Assembly (NCBI RefSeq): GCF_009831235.1
Contig: NZ_WUUL01000007.1
Coordinates: forward strand, 1-64,000
Direction: 5' to 3'
Length of the DNA: 64,000 nt
Origin: Shimazuella alba
Lineage (GTDB): Bacteria; Bacillota; Bacilli; Thermoactinomycetales; Thermoactinomycetaceae
Positions 25,469-34,096 of this stretch are shown one piece after another. The notes beneath the pieces were generated by a model. The model ran no database searches and was not told where the DNA came from. It was given only the letters and a program-made list of their open reading frames with translations. A program made the position numbers and the translations under genes. The stretch's first letter is position 1. Every line of letters starts with the position of its first letter.

Positions 25469-26923
25469 TCATAAGCTTGATTTTGAATTTTGTTTCATTA
25501 CATTACTTGTTATCCCAAGAACACATAATAAACTTAATGCCATAAGAACACCATCTAGAATAAGAGGCATACCCCAGTTTCCAGTGTTGTCTCTAATTAC
25601 ACCAGAAACAACAGGTGCAAGTACAGCTCCAATCTCGGCGATTAAATTCATCATTCCATTTGCTGATCCCCGGCTCTTTTCCGGTGTTAAATCAGCCAAT
25701 AGAGCATGAGCAACTGGTTGCAGAGCAAAAAAGAATAAACCAGAGACAAACAATATAATAGACATTACAACAGGATTATGATTACCTGTCATGACATAAA
25801 CTGCAAAAATAAAGATAAAAATGGTTAGCACAGCAGTTAATACCGCGAGTACATTACGCCGTCCATTTGGTCGATCTGCTACCATATCGGAAATTTTCCC
25901 ACCAAGAGGAAACCCAATAATTCCAGCTATACCATTGAAAGAAGCAACTAAGGCCGCAGTCATTAATGCCCCTCCACCGAAATCTTTAACAATGGAAACC
26001 GCCCAAAATCCATAAAACCATAAATGCCAGAGGATAGGAATAAAGGATAGATAAAGGAAAATCAGATTTTTATTAGCCAAAATCGGGTGAATCTCCGATT
26101 TTTTTGTTTTATAGAGGTAAAAAATTAACAACGGACAAAGAGAAACGAGGATAATTGCAATGGAAATATTCGATAGACCCATTTTTATGGAAGAGTAATA
26201 GATTCCCATAATAATGACAGTAAAAACGAGTGCATATATAGACATATATAGCAAACCTTTTCTAAAATGCTCTTTTATGGCTGGAGAAGACGAATCTACC
26301 GTTTTACCTGGGATCGACTTTGGTCTCATATATTTGAACATGAGAAAAGCACTTAAAATGGTGATAACACCCATGATAAAGAAAGGTGAACGCCATGCTT
26401 CCTTTCCCATAATAGGTTCTGATGCTGTCAAGAGATATGGAATTCCAATTGTACCTACTGTCAACCCGACAGATAACCCTGTAAGAGCCACACCCATTCC
26501 TAAACCTATTTTTTGAGGAGGTGTATGATATGCAATATAGGACCGGTCATTCGAATAAAGAACTCCCTCTCCCAGTCCAAGCAAAACTCTCAAAAGAACG
26601 AATACGACAAGACCTCCTGCTAGTCCTGTTAATAAAGTAGCTATACCTGCCCAAACAATACTCAAAATAATAATCGGTCGATAACCAAATCTATCGCCTA
26701 GATAACCTCCAGGAAATTGAGTTAGCATAAAACCAGCGAAAAATAAACTCCCTATCAACCCACCTATCCCATGCGGATTTGCCACGTTTGCAAAGAATGC
26801 TATCTTATTTTCAATCATGTACGTAACTACTGGACCAGTTGCAGTTCTGTCCACATAGGAAACGAACCATCCTAAAAATAACATCATCCAAATCGTGTGG
26901 TACCTTTTCCAACCTTCTTTCAT
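25469..26923 (-). CDS. MFS transporter (anion:cation symporter-like)
   Basis: 484 residues from ATG 26923, where GGAAGTGG is 5 nt ahead. Twelve hydrophobic segments are visible. The first-loop motif is PGGYLGDRFGYRPIIILSIV (family motif G-x-L-D-R-x-G), and segment 4 has LLGLGEGVLYSNDRSYIAYH, the pattern of ACS-type carboxylate transporters. The second half repeats the loop motif as FPLGGKISDMVADRPNGRRN. The operon partner is the TPP enzyme, which suggests uptake of an aromatic or sugar acid later decarboxylated. Regulation is not visible; a 750-base gene-free region lies upstream. Confidence 0.88.
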   Translation of the reverse strand: MKEGWKRYHTIWMMLFLGWFVSYVDRTATGPVVTYMIENKIAFFANVANPHGIGGLIGSLFFAGFMLTQFPGGYLGDRFGYRPIIILSIVWAGIATLLTGLAGGLVVFVLLRVLLGLGEGVLYSNDRSYIAYHTPPQKIGLGMGVALTGLSVGLTVGTIGIPYLLTASEPIMGKEAWRSPFFIMGVITILSAFLMFKYMRPKSIPGKTVDSSSPAIKEHFRKGLLYMSIYALVFTVIIMGIYYSSIKMGLSNISIAIILVSLCPLLIFYLYKTKKSEIHPILANKNLIFLYLSFIPILWHLWFYGFWAVSIVKDFGGGALMTAALVASFNGIAGIIGFPLGGKISDMVADRPNGRRNVLAVLTAVLTIFIFIFAVYVMTGNHNPVVMSIILFVSGLFFFALQPVAHALLADLTPEKSRGSANGMMNLIAEIGAVLAPVVSGVIRDNTGNWGMPLILDGVLMALSLLCVLGITSNVMKQNSKSSL

Positions 26924-27693
26924 ATATACCACTTCCATTCCTATAGAATATACTTTTCTTTTATTTCGAGATAGAAAATTAAAATTATCAGTTCATTAAT
27001 TATGTTTTTTATGTCAAAAATATCTAACAATAAACTATATTTTACAATTTAAAGATCGATTTATATTTAACTTTTTGCCTCCTTTCGCAACTTTTCTCAA
27101 CTTTGATACTATAAAGTTAATAATGTAAAATATCACATCCTCAATAAAAATATTATCTCTTAATATGGATTCTAGTTCATTTATAAGTAATTCGCAATAT
27201 ATAGCTTGTTTCATATAGACTTACAGTATTTTCATGTTGAATCTTACCTAATCAAGACAAAACACTTGAAATCTAGGAAACTTTTTGTTTACGAAGTCCT
27301 CTGAACAACAGTCAAGTTGCTAGTAGAAACGAACAAAAAGCACTTATTCAACTTGTGAATAAGCGATCGTTTGAATATTCAAAATTGACCATTATAAACC
27401 TTTTTTTGAACCACCTATCTAGATCATTGCAACAGATGAATATAATCATTGATGTGAAAGTTTCATAAAAAACATTTATACAACTCTCATTCTTCAAATT
27501 TTTGATATAAATGGCTGCTTTAAGTTAGAAGAAACTATTTATTATTGTTTGTTTCCTGAAAGCGGTAGAAGGGTATGTCCATCAAGTTAAGATAACATGT
27601 TTCAAATTCCAATAAACAAACAAACTCCCTACATAACATAGAAAGTTTGTTTGTTTATTGGAATATAATCGTTTATAGGGTGGTTGCCCTGTT
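26924..27693. other. Long gene-free intergenic region
   Basis: AT-rich. It should contain the promoter of the MFS/TPP operon near 26950-27130 and a perfect 21-bp hairpin at 27606-27664. Several weaker inverted repeats occur around 27330-27370. No gene was seen. Confidence 0.45.
27606..27664. terminator. Perfect 21-bp stem-loop behind the beta-lactamase-like gene
   Basis: ATTCCAATAAACAAACAAACT (27606-27626) is the exact reverse complement of the 21 bases at 27644-27664, with a 17-nt loop. It lies 30 nt beyond the stop of the minus-strand gene at 27694. The arms are AT-rich and carry a TTTG tandem, unlike ordinary terminators. Confidence 0.6.
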
Positions 27694-29100
27694 TCAAGCA
27701 ATTTTAGGAGTAGCTCTCATCCCGATATGGCAGTAGATGGTTCCATCTGCAAATGAAATGAAGACAACAGGTACTGGCGCTTCGCCAAAAAAGGATTCGG
27801 CACTACTGATTCCTATAAAAACATTTTCTGAGATAGGAACCAACTCCATTTCAACAGGTTGGTAAAATGCACCCATCCCGTGTTCATAATGCATCCATAG
27901 CTTACCATTTCGTTCGGAGAGGGTAAGTACAGTTCCTACTCGTTGATATTTGCCAAGAAGCGGTGTAATGTCAACCGATGGAGACTGTGAGGGTCGTTTT
28001 AAGGATAAATTGGGAATTTGTACATCGATCCATTTCGAAAAGAGTTCTCGGTAGAGAGCCATGTAAAGTAAATCGGTACTTCCGCCATTCGTCAATAAAG
28101 CGACTGCAATGTTAAACTGGGGGATAAAACGCAGGTAAGCATTTTGACCAAGCGTACCACCATCATGACCGATCACAGAAATTCCATCCCAATCATATAT
28201 CATCCAACCGAGACCAAAACCTTGGTTTCCATATGACCAGGGATCAGGGACTTTTACTGCAAGCTGTTGCATGTCAGTTGTTGTTTGCCGTTGTAGGATC
28301 TGATTTCCATTTAAATCTTTGCCCTCGTTAAGATGCATGTGGGCCATACGAACGATATCTTCAGCTGTGGCGCAGATGGCAGCTCCAGAAGGGCCTGCTG
28401 CACGGGGTAATACATTCCAAAAGGGGGTTGGTTCTGGGTCTTGTCCCTTTAAGCCGATATGTCCCATGGCGGCTCGAAATTTTAATACTTCTTCTGGTAA
28501 AGTGACGGTATGAGTCAGACCCAACGGAATGAAGAGTCGTTCGATCAGTGCCTCATCCCAAATTTGATGTGTTAATACTTCTATGATGCGTCCAAGCAGG
28601 TTATACCCAAGATTACTATATGAGACTAATTGACTTGGTGGGCTGTCTGAGACATTTTGTTCTTTACAGAGATCCACATATTTAGCAAGACAATCATCAC
28701 CTCGCCCTGAATCGAAAAATCCATCGCTTGTTAGACCACTATTATGTGTTAGTAAATGACGGATGGTGATTGATTCTGCAAAAGGGATGGTTAACTCAGG
28801 GAGCAGGTCCTTTAGGGTATCATTTAGATGAAGTAGACCTGCATCAACCAGTTGCATGATCAATGTAGCAGTATACACTTTTGACATGGAGCCGATTTGA
28901 AAAAGGGAATCAGTCGTAACTTCAACTCCTGTATCATGGTTTAATACTCCACTAGCAAATTTGTAGATTTTTTTGTCCTTCAGTACGGCGAGAGAGGCTC
29001 CTGGCACCTTATACTCCTTACACAGGCTATCTAATCGATTCTGCCAGTAATCGTTGTCAAAGATTTCTTTCTGTAGCGGGCTATTATTCTTGGAAGTCAT
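27694..29100 (-). CDS. Serine hydrolase, class C beta-lactamase / penicillin-binding-like
   Basis: 468 residues. The nucleophile motif S71-x-x-K74 lies in LFQIGSMSKVYTATLIMQL, the tyrosine motif is SYSNLGYNLLGRIIE (Y-S-N), and the third motif is IGHDGGTLGQNAYL (H-x-G in place of KTG). These define the beta-lactamase/esterase/D-aminopeptidase family. A C-terminal beta-barrel-like extension (about residues 370-468) resembles that of related peptidases. No signal peptide is visible, so it is probably cytoplasmic and not a resistance enzyme. AAAGGAG is 8 nt ahead of the ATG. It is a single-gene unit flanked by a large hairpin and a TnpB element. Confidence 0.88.
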   Translation of the reverse strand: MTSKNNSPLQKEIFDNDYWQNRLDSLCKEYKVPGASLAVLKDKKIYKFASGVLNHDTGVEVTTDSLFQIGSMSKVYTATLIMQLVDAGLLHLNDTLKDLLPELTIPFAESITIRHLLTHNSGLTSDGFFDSGRGDDCLAKYVDLCKEQNVSDSPPSQLVSYSNLGYNLLGRIIEVLTHQIWDEALIERLFIPLGLTHTVTLPEEVLKFRAAMGHIGLKGQDPEPTPFWNVLPRAAGPSGAAICATAEDIVRMAHMHLNEGKDLNGNQILQRQTTTDMQQLAVKVPDPWSYGNQGFGLGWMIYDWDGISVIGHDGGTLGQNAYLRFIPQFNIAVALLTNGGSTDLLYMALYRELFSKWIDVQIPNLSLKRPSQSPSVDITPLLGKYQRVGTVLTLSERNGKLWMHYEHGMGAFYQPVEMELVPISENVFIGISSAESFFGEAPVPVVFISFADGTIYCHIGMRATPKIA

Positions 29101-29189
29101 GCAATTCGCTCCTTTTCAGTTTTTGATCTCTACATAGGATAAGATACTCCTGTTGTGTAAACTAAAGTTAAACGATTGAACCCTCCCTC

Positions 29190-30515
29190 CACCTACGCTA
29201 ACGCTTAGAGGTGGTGGATTCTTGGATAGTCCTCAATACCCCAAGGAAGTGAACCAAGCTCAAACTGTAGTCCCTACGGCGATTACTCGTAATCCTTCTT
29301 GCAAGATATTCGTAGCTGCGTTGATATCTCGATTATGAGAAACACTCCGTGCCGGGTACGTCCATTCTCTCCATTGGAGATCCTTTACCGCTTTGTTTTT
29401 ATATCCACAACAGGAACAGCGTTGGCTGGAGGGAAAGGTTTTCCCGACCTTTACTAGTGTTCTTCCGAACCATTGTGCTTTGTATTCGAGCATGGAAACA
29501 AACTCAGACCAGGATGCATCGGTGATGGACTTCGCTAATTTAGGATTCTTCACCATGTTCTTCACTTGCAAATCTTCCGTGCTGATTACTTGGTTTTCGT
29601 GAATCAACTTCGTCGAGAGCTTGTGAAGGAAATCATGACGGGCATTCGTGATCTTCTCATGAATCTTCGTTACTTGGATACGTGCTTTCTGCCAGTTCGA
29701 ACTACCTTTGGTACGTCGACACATGGTTCGCTGTGCTTTCGCTAATTGTTTCTCCTATTTTCGGAAGTAGGTGGGAGCGTTTATTTTTTCTCCATCCGAA
29801 AGGATGGCAAAATGCTTTCATCCTAAGTCGATTCCGACCACTTTCTCTTTCTTCACTGGAACATAAGGACAATAATTCCTCTCACAAAGAACCGAAACAA
29901 AGTATTTTCCTGAGGGTGTACGGCGAACAGTGGCAGAGAGAATACGCCCTTCTACTTCCTTCGACTTGGCGAACTTTACCCAGCCCAGCTTCGGAAGTTT
30001 GATCTTATTTCCCTTGATACTCCCTTCTGGAAGTTGGTTTTTCTTTTCGATCTTGGTGGTGTAAGACTGGAGTAAGTTCCGTTTACTTTTGAAACGAGGG
30101 GCATCGTTTTGCTTTTGGAAGAAACGTTGAAACGCAAATCGAGATTGTGTAAAGAGGATTGCAACGCATGAGCATCCGCTTCTTTTAGCCATTCCAACTG
30201 TTGTTTCAAGGAGGTTAGCAGCTTGGCGCAGATCGAATAGATGAGCCCTTTCCCCGTTTCCCGGTAGGTATCGTTCCATTTTGCTAAAAAATGATTAAAA
30301 ACAAAGCGACTAGATCCAATGGACTTATGAATGGAAATGGCTTGTTTTTTGGTTGGATACAAACGAAAACAAAATGCTTGGTGCATGTGTTTCTTTCTCC
30401 TTCCTTGTTTTTAGGCTGATGATACACCCCATAACAAAAAAGGAAATATTCCGAACAAATTCCTTTCGGCTAACGTCGAACCGAAATTCACCACTCACTT
30501 AGCTCATGCTTGAAG
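29190..30515 (-). mobile_element. IS200/IS605-group element with TnpB only, decayed
   Basis: A broken tnpB (29260-30386) is flanked by subterminal hairpins of the IS605 kind. At the 3' side CCACCT...AGAGGTGG lies near 29190-29216; at the 5' side CCCACTTCAAGCATGAGCTAAG with TGAGTGG lies near 30485-30515. No tnpA is present, as in IS1341-type elements. The exact ends cannot be set without a second copy. Confidence 0.7.
29260..30386 (-). pseudogene. tnpB: TnpB, RNA-guided transposon nuclease, inactivated
   Basis: The N-terminal part from ATG 30386 reads MHQAFCFRLYPTKKQAISIH and RFVFNHFLAKWND. A frameshift near 30115 leads to FKSKRNLLQSYTTKIEKKNQ and VVGIDLG with the first RuvC Asp. Two in-frame stops follow (right after VGIDLG and after PTYFRK). 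The rest of the frame carries [12 protein letters not shown] with the RuvC Glu and [15 protein letters not shown] with the last Asp. The zinc ribbon keeps QRCSCCGYK, but its second CxxC pair is lost (WTYPARS). One frameshift, two stops and loss of two Cys show long decay. Confidence 0.85.
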
Positions 30516-30548
30516 TGGGAGTACTCTTTCGGAGAGATTGATAGATAA

Positions 30549-30575
30549 AAGATCTCACTTAGCTGGTGAGATCTT
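30549..30575 (-). terminator. Stem-loop at the end of the two-component operon
   Basis: AAGATCTCAC and GTGAGATCTT form a perfect 10-bp stem with a 7-nt loop, overlapping the last codons of the histidine kinase gene. Confidence 0.6.
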
Positions 30576-31616
30576 CTTGTTATTGGCTGGTAAATTAATT
30601 GTAAACGTGGTTCCTGAATCTAACTGACTTTGCACATCAATGGTGCCTTGATTGAGATCAACGATTTTTTTTACAATGGAAAGTCCTAAACCATTTCCTT
30701 TAATCAGAGGATTTCGCGAGGGGTCCGCTTTATAAAAGCGTTCGAAAATGCGATTTTGTACTTTTTCATCCATGCCAATACCTGTATCGGTTATCTTGAA
30801 TATGATGTTGTGATTCTGTTGGTATAGTTCGATTTGAATGCGACCATCTTTTGGCGTAAACTTTATGCTGTTCGATATCAGATTATTCCAAACTTGACTT
30901 AATATCTCTTTATCTGCATTGATTTTAATTATTTCCAGAACGAGCTCCATATCGATATTTTTCTGTTCCCATTGTGGTTCATATGTAAGAACAGTTTCTC
31001 TTATTTGTCGATCTAAACGGTAGGTACTCGGTTTTAGGTTGAGAGCATCAGCCTCTAAAGCGGCGAGGCGTAGTAGGTTATCAGCTAATGTGGATAACCT
31101 GATACTTTCTGCTTCAATGATATTCAGATAATGTGTTCTTTTCTCAGCAGGCAATTGATCATTTTGCAAGGTTTGGGTAAACCCGCGGATCGATGTCAGC
31201 GGAGACTGGATTTCATGGGATGCATTAGAAATAAACTCTTGTCTCATCTGTTCAAGTTTATCTAAATCAACAGCCATCTGGTTGACACTTTCTATTAAAT
31301 CACTAAATGGTCCGTAGTCATCTGTCTTTTTATCGAGTCGAACTTGAAAATTTCCACCTGCGATTTGTTTCTGTGCATCAATAACGGAGCCAAATAGTCT
31401 TTTTGTCTGATGATCAAACATGTCGATGATTTTAATAATCATAGCGACTAAAATTAAACTAAGGAACAAATTCATTAATTGACTAAAATAGGCTGAAGGG
31501 GATTGACCAATTTTCTGATAGATAAAAGAAGTTAGAGAGAAAGCAACTGTAAAACATACGATAAGAATGACAGCTAAAAGAACAATTCCTAACACATTTT
31601 GGATGATTCGATTCAT
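30555..31616 (-). CDS. Sensor histidine kinase
   Basis: 353 residues with two membrane segments (about residues 5-30 and 40-62), a HAMP-like linker (GNFQVRLDKKTDDYG), a HisKA dimerisation domain with the phospho-accepting His in ISNASHEIQSPLTSIRGF, and a HATPase_c domain with N (VWNNLISNSIKFTP), G1 (ITDTGIGMDEK) and G2 (GNGLGLSIVKKIV) boxes. The extracellular loop is very short, so it probably senses through the membrane or a partner protein, as intramembrane-sensing kinases do. Its ATG overlaps the stop of the response regulator gene by 4 nt. No stimulus can be deduced. Confidence 0.93.
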   Translation of the reverse strand: MNRIIQNVLGIVLLAVILIVCFTVAFSLTSFIYQKIGQSPSAYFSQLMNLFLSLILVAMIIKIIDMFDHQTKRLFGSVIDAQKQIAGGNFQVRLDKKTDDYGPFSDLIESVNQMAVDLDKLEQMRQEFISNASHEIQSPLTSIRGFTQTLQNDQLPAEKRTHYLNIIEAESIRLSTLADNLLRLAALEADALNLKPSTYRLDRQIRETVLTYEPQWEQKNIDMELVLEIIKINADKEILSQVWNNLISNSIKFTPKDGRIQIELYQQNHNIIFKITDTGIGMDEKVQNRIFERFYKADPSRNPLIKGNGLGLSIVKKIVDLNQGTIDVQSQLDSGTTFTINLPANNKKISPAK

Positions 31617-32287
31617 GAATTCACCTCTAAGCGGTAACCTAATCCCCGAATCGTAGTAATTTGAAAAGTGGGATTTTTATCTACAAAACGTTCTCGTAAG
31701 CGATTTACATGCACATCCAATGTTCGTTCATTTCCAGCAAAATCATAACCCCAAACGGTTTCAATCAATTGGTCGCGGGAGAATGTGATACCCGGATAAC
31801 TAGCCAATTTAAATAATAGCGTAAATTCCTTAAGTGGAAGAGTCAAACGCTCTCTTCGAAAATTCACTTCAAAGGTTTTTTGATTCATATATAATTCATT
31901 CAGGCGAACGGTTTGGGATAGTACAATTTGATAACGTCTCAGTAAAGCACGAATGCGAGCGACGAGTTCATTTCGATCAAACGGTTTAACCAGATAATCA
32001 TCAGCTCCTAATTGGAGTCCTTTCACTTTATGGTGGATTTCACCATTGACAGTAAGCATCAGCAGGGGGAAATCATAATATTTTCGTAGAACGGTACACA
32101 GCTCCCATCCATCCACATGAGGCATCTGTACATCAAGAATGGATAATTCCACCTGATGCTTCTCTAATATAGAGAGTGCCTCTTTCCCATCAACAGCGGA
32201 ATAAACCGCAAAACCTTCCTCTTGTAAGATGACATTCAATAGTTCACGAATATGTGGATCATCATCCACAACTAAAATTTTATTCAT
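31613..32287 (-). CDS. OmpR/PhoB-family response regulator
   Basis: 224 residues: receiver domain with acidic pocket (VVDDDPHIRELL), phosphorylation site Asp52 in LSILDVQMPHVDGWEL, and the switch residues in LLMLTVNG and YLVKPFD. A winged-helix DNA-binding domain follows with LPLKEFTLLFKLASYPG, TFSRDQLIETVWGYDF and TLDVHVNRLRERF. It is the partner of the overlapping kinase. The 580-base gene-free region upstream holds the promoter. The lipoprotein gene further upstream on the same strand might be a target, but no operator repeat was identified. Confidence 0.94.
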   Translation of the reverse strand: MNKILVVDDDPHIRELLNVILQEEGFAVYSAVDGKEALSILEKHQVELSILDVQMPHVDGWELCTVLRKYYDFPLLMLTVNGEIHHKVKGLQLGADDYLVKPFDRNELVARIRALLRRYQIVLSQTVRLNELYMNQKTFEVNFRRERLTLPLKEFTLLFKLASYPGITFSRDQLIETVWGYDFAGNERTLDVHVNRLRERFVDKNPTFQITTIRGLGYRLEVNS

Positions 32288-32868
32288 TATCAGCTACCCC
32301 ATGGATTTGTTTACTTTGTAAGAGAATATACTAGTTTTATAAACTGAATATAACATGATACACAGGAAAACCAACAAGCGAGAGTTAGGATTTTGTTTAG
32401 TAAATATAAAGACAATGTAACTCCATATAAAATTAATGATTATTCAACAGACAAATATGATTTTAATCATGAGTACTGTAAAAAGACTTGCTACATATTC
32501 ACCACATTCAGAAAATAATATTCAAAAAAATTAGAAAAATATTCAACCAATGCAAAAATGGAAGTAGTTGTGTCATCTATACAGACTGCTCATTTCTATC
32601 TTGTTTCGAATGCGAGAGCTTTTTGCTTCAAAGTAGCAAAAAGAATTAAGTAAATAGAAAGCTTTCTCTATCATTCAAACTTATTTCTATTAATTCACCA
32701 AGTATTACAACAAAAACATGTAAGTTTATGCATGACCCCAATCCTTTATTTATAATTGTTTCTAGCTTCCCCAAAAAACTGGGCCGGGTTAATACGCTAC
32801 TTTGCCAGTGGCAGAAACCCCGTCACCCAGACTTTTAGAGAAAGTAAATTTGTGACTATTTTGCTCTG
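32288..32868. other. Gene-free region between the response regulator and lipoprotein genes
   Basis: Mostly AT-rich. The only GC-rich part is about 32770-32840, where the minus strand can fold CTGGG...CCCAG around an internal TGCCACTGGCA hairpin. It resembles a structured leader or terminator of the lipoprotein gene, but I could not match it to a known riboswitch class. Confidence 0.4.
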
Positions 32869-33801
32869 TTAATTGTTGTCATTATCTTTTGCTTTTAGTG
32901 CATCGTCAGGAACTTTAAATGGTTTTTGAAAATTGCCTGTTCGCTTCATCGTCTGGGTATAGTCAGCTTTAACTGGTGTGCCGCCAGACAGAGCGAGTTC
33001 CAGTTGATAGCGGAAAACAACTTCTTTAAAGGTCAATGTCTTCTTATCCACGATGATCGAAACATCAGCACTATTGATCGTTACTTTTTGGACATTATAA
33101 TCCGCCATCGTTGCTTTGCCATCTTTGATCGTTTCCATCACCGCTTTGGGATAAACAGGAAAACGTGTATGTCGCTGGGGATCATTCAAAAAATTAGGGA
33201 TTGCAGCGTAAAATTTGGGATTGGCGACGATTTTATATGTATCGTCTGTTTGGGTAAACGAAACGTTATTCAACGATTTACTGTTTTTGATCGCATCCAA
33301 AAAATTCATCTGTAGAGTAGGAACAAGCAGTTCTGTATGTTCGTTTTTGGATAACATCCATTTATTATACGTCCCATGATCATTGTCGGGATCGATATAT
33401 TTATGATAACTTAGATTTTCATTGACCTGCCATTGATCCGATGATTGCTCTTGTTCTAAAGTTTCCGGCAATTGATTGATGGAAAATCCGCTCTTTTCAG
33501 AAGAAGTTGCGTGAATTTGCCCTTTATCATAGTGTTCTTCGGCTGCTTCAGTCGTCTTGACCACCTGATAACTGCCACGCTTTAGCGGATAGCTTTGATT
33601 TTGTTTGATCGACCAAGTGATGTATTGATGATCTGATTTATTTTTCCAATTATCCAACGCATTTTGCAAAACAGCCTGTGGTGTGTCTAGCTTCGTATCC
33701 GATTGGTTAGAATCTGTTTGTTGGGATTGAGATGGACTACAACCAACGACTAATGCTGTCATCAATAGAAAAATAATAAATTGAGAGCCGATTTTTTTCA
33801 T
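32869..33801 (-). CDS. Secreted lipoprotein of unknown function (LolA-like / DUF6612-like fold possible)
   Basis: 310 residues beginning with a lipoprotein signal (FLLMTALVVGCSPS, lipobox VVGC). The mature part is polar and beta-rich with the repeating pattern of small lipid-binding-type lipoproteins (SIKQNQSYPLKRGSYQVV, YKIVANPKFYAAIPNF, INSADVSIIVDKKTLTFKE). It is anchored on the outside of the cell membrane. AAAGGAG is 6 nt ahead of the ATG. It is a single-gene unit next to the two-component system. The family assignment is tentative; only the lipoprotein nature is firm. Confidence 0.8.
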   Translation of the reverse strand: MKKIGSQFIIFLLMTALVVGCSPSQSQQTDSNQSDTKLDTPQAVLQNALDNWKNKSDHQYITWSIKQNQSYPLKRGSYQVVKTTEAAEEHYDKGQIHATSSEKSGFSINQLPETLEQEQSSDQWQVNENLSYHKYIDPDNDHGTYNKWMLSKNEHTELLVPTLQMNFLDAIKNSKSLNNVSFTQTDDTYKIVANPKFYAAIPNFLNDPQRHTRFPVYPKAVMETIKDGKATMADYNVQKVTINSADVSIIVDKKTLTFKEVVFRYQLELALSGGTPVKADYTQTMKRTGNFQKPFKVPDDALKAKDNDNN

Positions 33802-34039
33802 ATGATCTCTCCTTTACTCTTTATGATGGTTCATTCTATATCAAAACTTCCAATTTGACAGTGCCTTAACGGATAATGGTTATATCTGGCAAACTCCAAA
33901 TCTTTTTTCTATTTATGCTACTGATGAGTTTAGCAAGGTTTTACATAATTCCCCTTGGAAATAACACAATTTTCTATAGTAAGCATGATGGAACCAAATC
34001 TATCAATTTTTGATTAACAAAAGACCTCTCTTACAAACA

Positions 34040-34081
34040 AAAAAGGATTACTCTGTACTACCTACATGAGTAATCCTTTTT
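34040..34081. terminator. Terminator of the GltB-like gene
   Basis: AAAAAGGATTACTC and GAGTAATCCTTTTT form a perfect 14-bp stem. The A/T runs on both sides make it work in both directions. Confidence 0.85.
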
Positions 34082-34096
34082 GCTAATGATCTCTTG

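Noticed and set aside
27240-27420. Possible CRISPR-like or repeat-rich structure around 27.3 kb
   Set aside because: Only isolated short inverted repeats are present; no regularly spaced direct repeats. No CRISPR array was seen anywhere in the window.
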